From: Thermoproteati archaeon
Lineage (GTDB): Archaea; Thermoproteota; Thermoprotei_A; Marsarchaeales; UBA168
Direction of reading: 5' to 3'
DNA length: 9,372 nt
NCBI GenBank assembly: GCA_023256295.1
Contig: JAGDXH010000002.1
Coordinates: 23,932 to 33,303 of the forward strand
In this document: positions 6,351 to 9,372 of the stretch, piece after piece
Layout: every line of letters starts with the position of its first letter
How positions within the stretch are numbered: position 1 is the stretch's first letter
Position numbers and translations under genes: made by a program
Notes under the pieces: model-generated
What the model was told of the DNA's origin: nothing
Seen by the model: the letters and a program-made list of their open reading frames with translations, nothing else
Database searches by the model: none

Positions 6351-7309
6351 TCAGCTCTCAGGGTAGGTGCCCGGCGACATTATCACCCGCTCCAACTTGA
6401 GCGGGAAGCCGGAAGTGGGCATCTCAGGCGCAGTGACGTTGGCCTTGGCTAGGGCCACGGCCTCGCCTCTCTTGGTTTGGATGACAACTAACTCCTTGGG
6501 TTGGATGGTCGCGTCTGCGCTGATGAGATCGCCGCCTCTTGGTTGTGTGCCCCTACATATCCTGGGGACAGCCGCATCAGATACGGTCACGGACCTAAGC
6601 ACCGAAAGCGCTTCCTCTAGCGGCTTCACCAGCTTCCTTATGGGACCATCTTCGCCTCTCTTCATCTCTTCGACGGCATCGTAGAGATCATAGAGATCGC
6701 ATGAGTCTTCTTCAAAGAAGTTACCGCTCTTGGTGCGCCTAAGGTCCTCCATGTGCGCTTCAACCCCGAGGGCATAGCCAACGTCAACGCAGAGCTTCCT
6801 CATGTAAGTTCCCGGATCGACCCTTGCTCTGAAAAGTACGTCCCGGTCCTCGGTTTCCAGCACATCTATCCTGTGTATCCTTCTGATCCTTCTGATCCTT
6901 CTGACAGAAGACTTGACGGGTGGTCTCTGATATATCTGGCCTTCGAAGGACTTGAGTACCGATAAGATCTCATCTCTTGGTGCGTCTCCATGCAGCTTCA
7001 TGTAACAGACGTATTCTTTGTCAGATTCTATAAGCGGCTTAAGGGCTCTCGTGGCGTCTTCAAGGGCAAGAGGAAGTACTCCAGACACTGGAGGATATCC
7101 CCGACCATGGTCTCTAGGGTCCCCCCATGCCCGACTTTCTTCAGCCCCAACATCCTCTTTACCCAAGCGGCTACCTCGTGACTGCTGGGACCACTTGGCT
7201 TATCAAGGTTTATGACACCCAGCGAAAGCAACCTGTTAAGGGGTCTTTTCCAAGGGTCTTCGCCCAAGTTGCTGCTGGCTTCTTCTTTGAAGGTCAGGCG
7301 ATCTGTCAT
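6351..7309 (-). CDS. cbf5: Cbf5, H/ACA RNP pseudouridine synthase, split by a 17-nt BHB intron
   Basis: Catalytic subunit of archaeal H/ACA guide RNPs (dyskerin/TruB family), which isomerises uridines in rRNA. Coding parts are 7309-7114 and 7096-6351: 942 bases, 313 residues after splicing. The N-terminus reads GVINLDKPSGPSSHEVAAWV, the TruB motif I. The catalytic motif GHGGTLDPPVSGVLPLAL forms only after removal of 7113-7097, with catalytic Asp at residue 66. Further on are YQRPPVKSSVRRIRRI, RARVDPGTYMRKLCVDVG and, C-terminal, the PUA domain (VPRICRGTQPRGGDL, then MSPGTYP) that binds the guide RNA end. ATG 7309 has a good GAGGTGA binding site 7 bases upstream and overlaps the eL14 stop as ATGA. 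Without splicing, the frame ends after 93 residues at 7028. This is not a pseudogene: both parts are fully conserved. Confidence 0.93.
6876..6904 (-). repeat. 9-base tandem repeat inside cbf5
   Basis: On the + strand TTCTGATCC is repeated at 6881-6889 and 6890-6898, with partial copies on both sides. It encodes the Arg/Ile stretch VRRIRRIRRIHRI. The protein length here matches ordinary Cbf5 (VKRRLRVRKIYYI-like), so the repeat has not lengthened the protein. Confidence 0.6.
7097..7113 (-). other. 17-nt archaeal BHB intron in cbf5 pre-mRNA
   Basis: Read on the - strand, the intron is AGACCATGGTCGGGGAT. The transcript folds as a complete hBHBh' motif. The outer helix is GGGGGA (7125-7120) with UCCUCC (7095-7090), 6 bp including one G-U. 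The central 4-bp helix is CCCU (7119-7116) with GGGG (7102-7099). The two 3-base bulges are AGA (7115-7113) and AUA (7098-7096). The inner helix is GAC (7112-7110) with GUC (7105-7103), closed by loop CAUG. Splicing endonuclease cuts between bulge bases 2 and 3, giving exactly AG^A and AU^A. Ligation makes G+AT = GAT, the catalytic Asp codon of GGTLDP. A 17-base length (not a multiple of 3) breaks the frame when retained. Confidence 0.92.
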
Positions 7310-7560
7310 CTGGATTTCACCTCAGAAAGCTCAAGGAGCTTATCGTACAAGACTGGTGAGTTGAGTTCTTCTCTCTGGCCTAGGAACTTGAGATGCTTCA
7401 CATTGAATGTCCTCTCGACGAGCTTCTTGCCGTCTCCAGTCCTTGCAGGGATGAGAGCATTCACGAACTTCGCGTCAAGTGGATTTGATATGACGCAAGC
7501 AAGTCCGGCTCTCCTTCCTGCAATTATCTTGCACAGGTCACCTTTTTCTGGCTTCACCAT
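7306..7560 (-). CDS. rpl14e: 50S ribosomal protein eL14 (L14e)
   Basis: Small KOW-type ribosomal protein found in archaea and eukaryotes, 84 residues. The KOW signature is GDLCKIIAGRRAGLACVI (7-24), followed by FVNALIP and the family-typical VERTFNVKHLKFLG. The C-terminal tail is helical. ATG 7560 overlaps the cmk stop as TGATG, and GGGGCGATC (7576-7568) lies 7 bases upstream, close to the GGTGATC consensus. The reading frame stays open farther upstream, but that part is antisense-phase shadow of cmk and lacks eL14 similarity. Its place between cmk and cbf5 is the usual archaeal order. Confidence 0.92.
   Translation of the reverse strand: MVKPEKGDLCKIIAGRRAGLACVISNPLDAKFVNALIPARTGDGKKLVERTFNVKHLKFLGQREELNSPVLYDKLLELSEVKSR
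7317..7323 (-). promoter_or_regulatory. Ribosome binding site for cbf5
   Basis: GAGGTGA on the - strand, a perfect match to the archaeal Shine-Dalgarno consensus, 7 bases before ATG 7309. It lies inside the end of rpl14e and supports independent initiation on cbf5. Confidence 0.75.
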
Positions 7561-8111
7561 CAAGTTTGATCGCCCCGCATCAACCTGTGATGGGTTAAAA
7601 AGTTTAGCACTACCTGCTTCGTTTCCTCTTCTCCTAGGTAAGTGTTGTCGACTACGAGGTCGAAGCCCGTGAGATCCTGCAGATCGTAGTTGTACAGCTT
7701 TTTGAACCTCCTCTTTTCGCTCTCTTCCCTGACAGAGTTCTCTTTTTTTGCCGTTTCTAGGGGGATCCCGTCGCGTTCGGCGATCCTGTTGTATCTTTCC
7801 TCCGGACTTGCCTTCACGTATATCTTGATGGCTTTCTTGGCAACCCAAGCCGTCAGGTGCCCGTCAAGCACGACGTTTCCCTTCTCCTCTTCCTTTTCTG
7901 TCATGGCATCTATCGCAAGATCTATTGAGGTATCTTCCTCAGCCTGGCGGCTCAAGACATCGAGGGATACTCCTCTCTCCTTGGCGAGCCTTCTGAAGAT
8001 CGCACCAGCTGAGACATATCTGAGGTCAAATCTTTCAGCAATGGCACGCGCCACAGAGGTCTTTCCAGAACCTGGGGGGCCGCTCACGGCCACGCAAGCC
8101 AATTGAATCAC
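7560..8111 (-). CDS. cmk: Cytidylate (CMP/dCMP) kinase, archaeal type
   Basis: P-loop kinase that phosphorylates CMP/dCMP with ATP for pyrimidine nucleotide supply; cytoplasmic. 183 residues, as in archaeal Cmk (about 180). The Walker A loop is GPPGSGKTS (11-19). The CMP-binding segment YVSAGAIFRRLAKERG (32-47) is characteristic of the archaeal family. LDGHLTAWV follows, then a lid-like basic stretch (REESEKRRFKKLYNYD) and DLVVDNTYL near the end. The start is GTG 8111, overlapping the adk stop by 4 bases. No clear Shine-Dalgarno motif precedes it, which suggests coupling to adk translation. The TGA overlaps the eL14 ATG by one base. Confidence 0.94.
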   Translation of the reverse strand: MIQLACVAVSGPPGSGKTSVARAIAERFDLRYVSAGAIFRRLAKERGVSLDVLSRQAEEDTSIDLAIDAMTEKEEEKGNVVLDGHLTAWVAKKAIKIYVKASPEERYNRIAERDGIPLETAKKENSVREESEKRRFKKLYNYDLQDLTGFDLVVDNTYLGEEETKQVVLNFLTHHRLMRGDQT

Positions 8112-8692
8112 GAAAGCAGTGGGACTATCTTGGACGCTGCCTCAGCGGCCTTCCCTTCCTCGTTTCTCACGAACAGTACCGACGCCCCACAAAGCACCGC
8201 GGAGGCCATGGAAGCTGCCCTGTTCATCAGCATGGAGAGCTCTATCTCCTGCAGGTCAAGGTCGTCCTGCCTTTCCCTGATGTCGCTGTCTTTCGCCCTT
8301 CTTTGTTGGATGACGGTGGGCTCTGCCTCAACCACGGCGATGTGGTTTGGGTGCAGTGCGTTAACTATGTGTGCTGGCAAACCTGGCCAGTATCCTTGAG
8401 GGGTCTTTATGATCGCGTGAGTATCAATTATGACGGATGTCCCTGCTGCCATCTTGGATATGGAAGCAGCAGCTTCGGCCTGAAGTGAAGCTTGGGTTTC
8501 AACTCTGAGTTTTCTCATGTCATCCCTGTTCTTGGCCAGACCACGGGATGTTGCTATCCCAAACATCACGTCGCCGAAGTTGACGTTCTTGACTGCTATC
8601 CCTCTTTCTCCTGCTTGCTTCAGAACTTCATTTAGCACCGTGGTTTTTCCCACTCCTGGCAACCCAACCATAACCACTATCTTTCCTGCCAT
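8108..8692 (-). CDS. adkA: Adenylate kinase, archaeal type (AdkA)
   Basis: Interconverts ATP + AMP and 2 ADP. 194 residues, matching the archaeal adenylate kinase family (about 190), which is distinct from bacterial Adk. The Walker A loop is GLPGVGKTT (10-18). NVNFGDVMFGIATSRGLAKN (36-55) is the family's AMP-binding region with its DxM element. VIIDTHAIIKTPQGYWPGLP follows, with a Walker B-like Asp. The C-terminal half includes RRAKDSDIRERQDDLDLQEI, the expected RxxDxxxR-type lid. ATG 8692 has no leader signal; a box A lies about 24 bases upstream, so the message is probably leaderless. It is the first gene of the adk-cmk-rpl14e-cbf5 unit. Confidence 0.95.
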   Translation of the reverse strand: MAGKIVVMVGLPGVGKTTVLNEVLKQAGERGIAVKNVNFGDVMFGIATSRGLAKNRDDMRKLRVETQASLQAEAAASISKMAAGTSVIIDTHAIIKTPQGYWPGLPAHIVNALHPNHIAVVEAEPTVIQQRRAKDSDIRERQDDLDLQEIELSMLMNRAASMASAVLCGASVLFVRNEEGKAAEAASKIVPLLS

Positions 8693-8710
8693 AGTCTTTA
8701 TGGCTGGACG

Positions 8711-8720
8711 AACTTAAGGT
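8711..8720 (-). promoter_or_regulatory. Probable box A for the adk operon
   Basis: On the - strand, ACCTTAAGTT is centred about 24 bases before the adk ATG. Transcription would start at or near the ATG, giving a leaderless message. The segment between it and ATG has no Shine-Dalgarno motif, which fits. Confidence 0.55.
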
Positions 8721-8735
8721 CTTTCTTCGCGATAG

Positions 8736-8743
8736 GTTTTAAT
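8736..8743 (+). promoter_or_regulatory. Probable box A for the TrmB-like gene
   Basis: TTTTTAA-like element (GTTTTAAT) centred about 24 bases before ATG 8763, again compatible with a leaderless transcript. It lies only about 20 bases from the divergent adk box A, so the two promoters occupy one 70-base region. Confidence 0.55.
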
Positions 8744-8762
8744 CTGGAGTTAGGCCTGCTGA

Positions 8763-9372
8763 ATGCAGGCTCGGGATGGGACGGACTCCTTTAGCGCCCA
8801 AGACGTCGTTCAGGATCTGCTTGAAGCAGGCTTTTCTGAGTACGAGGCGCAGGCTTACCTCACGCTTCTGAGGCTCGGCAGGGGGAACGGGCGGACAGTC
8901 TCCCAAACGACAAGAGTACCGTTTTCAAAGGTGTACAGCGTGCTCAGGTCTTTGGAAGAAAAGGGCCTTGTGGTGAGAGAAGAGGGTAGGCCAGCGCTAT
9001 ACAGACCCCTAGATCCCCGCGAAGCCATGGAAATGCTTAGGAGAAGAAGAGTGATGGAAGAGACAGCAAAACTCGATGCCCTAGGAAAGAAGTTGTCACG
9101 CCTCATGACTAGGGATTTTAGTGAAGAGAAGGCCTTGGTGAGCGTGGTCAGAGATCAGCAAATGGTGATCTCCAGAACGCTTGCCATGATAAGAGGAGCG
9201 AGCTTTGGGATAAAAGCCGTGGTTCCACCGCTTGAGAAGGGGCAGAAAGAGGCCCTTTCATTGCTCATACAGGGCTTGGCGACCTCGGGGCTGAAGTTGC
9301 AGGTACTGCTAAAAAAAGGTTATGAAGTAGGCGAGCTCGGCGCCAGCGTAGATGTGAGGACCATTTCGACCG
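8763..9372 (+). CDS. TrmB-family transcriptional regulator, 3'-truncated by the window edge
   Basis: The first 203 codons are visible, and the frame runs off the right edge. ATG 8763 is immediately preceded by an in-frame TGA (8760-8762), so it is the earliest possible start. The N-terminal winged helix-turn-helix is typical of TrmB: AGFSEYEAQAYLTLLRLG (about 21-38), then VPFSKVYSVLRSLEEKGLVV (53-72) as recognition helix and wing, and REEGRPALYRPLDPREA (73-89). A basic coiled-coil-like helix follows (MLRRRRVMEETAKLDALGKK), then the start of a C-terminal effector domain (AMIRGASFGIKAVVPPLEKG). Such proteins regulate sugar or other metabolic genes, and the effector here is unknown. It is divergent from adk with closely spaced promoters, so autoregulation or control of adk is possible but unproven. 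Confidence 0.88.
   Translation, partial: MQARDGTDSFSAQDVVQDLLEAGFSEYEAQAYLTLLRLGRGNGRTVSQTTRVPFSKVYSVLRSLEEKGLVVREEGRPALYRPLDPREAMEMLRRRRVMEETAKLDALGKKLSRLMTRDFSEEKALVSVVRDQQMVISRTLAMIRGASFGIKAVVPPLEKGQKEALSLLIQGLATSGLKLQVLLKKGYEVGELGASVDVRTIST

Noticed and set aside
6335..6360. GTTCGAGTC at 6344-6352, resembling a tRNA T-loop.
   Set aside because: Only 3 of 5 T-stem pairs form, no acceptor or D arm is found at the right spacing, and it overlaps the cbf5 3' end.
6304..6362. C/D box sRNA candidate: GTGATGA (6312-6318) with CTGA 11 bases later.
   Set aside because: Only a C box and a D'-like box are present. There is no second CTGA at the right distance, no convincing C' box and no closing terminal stem.
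7028..7309. A 93-residue open frame that could be annotated as a short separate protein, with the rest of cbf5 starting at an internal Met (7166), i.e. a frameshifted pseudogene.
   Set aside because: The conserved Cbf5 sequence switches frame exactly at the catalytic Asp; a 17-base excision restores it and is bounded by a canonical BHB fold. The residues after GGTL in the short frame and before VSGVLP in the other have no Cbf5 similarity.
7127..8399. Several + strand open frames across cbf5, rpl14e, cmk and adk.
   Set aside because: They are antisense to four well-conserved genes that are joined by short stop-start overlaps on the - strand, and their translations show no family features.

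Overview
The window is archaeal. Its + strand starts inside an spc-type ribosomal protein operon in the archaeal order: uL6 (5' end cut off), eL32, eL19, uL18, uS5, uL30, uL15, secY. The eL32, eL19 and eL14 genes, the archaeal forms of SecY and adenylate kinase, TTAAA-type box A elements, and a bulge-helix-bulge (BHB) intron all point to Archaea. A TACK-group (Crenarchaeota/Thaumarchaeota-like) host is plausible, partly because BHB introns in cbf5 are known from Crenarchaeota. The lineage call is inference with modest confidence.

Layout. Positions 1-3307 hold seven tightly packed ribosomal protein genes; most neighbours overlap by a few bases. secY follows at 3329-4747 behind its own likely box A. 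At 4791-6260 is an NAD-dependent sugar-nucleotide epimerase/dehydratase gene whose frame is interrupted by a 180-residue mini-intein (5127-5666). After a 90-base convergent gap, a - strand cluster runs from right to left: adk (8692-8108), cmk (8111-7560), rpl14e (7560-7306), cbf5 (7309-6351), joined by 1-4 base overlaps. A divergent promoter region (8693-8762) separates adk from a TrmB-like regulator gene (8763 onward) that runs off the window.

Two features stand out. First, cbf5 is not one open frame. A 17-base insertion (7113-7097, - strand) splits the catalytic Asp codon of the GGTLDP motif. The surrounding RNA folds into a textbook hBHBh' splice motif: two 3-base bulges, a 4-bp central helix, a 6-bp outer helix, and a 3-bp inner helix with a 4-base loop. 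Removing the 17 bases restores the frame and the motif exactly. Second, the epimerase intein sits inside the conserved ASSS-x-VYG motif, and its +1 Ser aligns with the catalytic Ser of the host enzyme. Both host proteins should therefore be inactive until spliced, one at the RNA level and the other at the protein level.

How the genes relate. Ribosomal proteins, SecY (translocation), Adk and Cmk (nucleotide supply) and Cbf5 (H/ACA-guided pseudouridylation) form the usual archaeal translation superoperon. Here the adk-to-cbf5 part is inverted relative to secY, the epimerase lies between, and the DUF106 membrane protein and eL34 genes that often sit between adk and cmk are absent.
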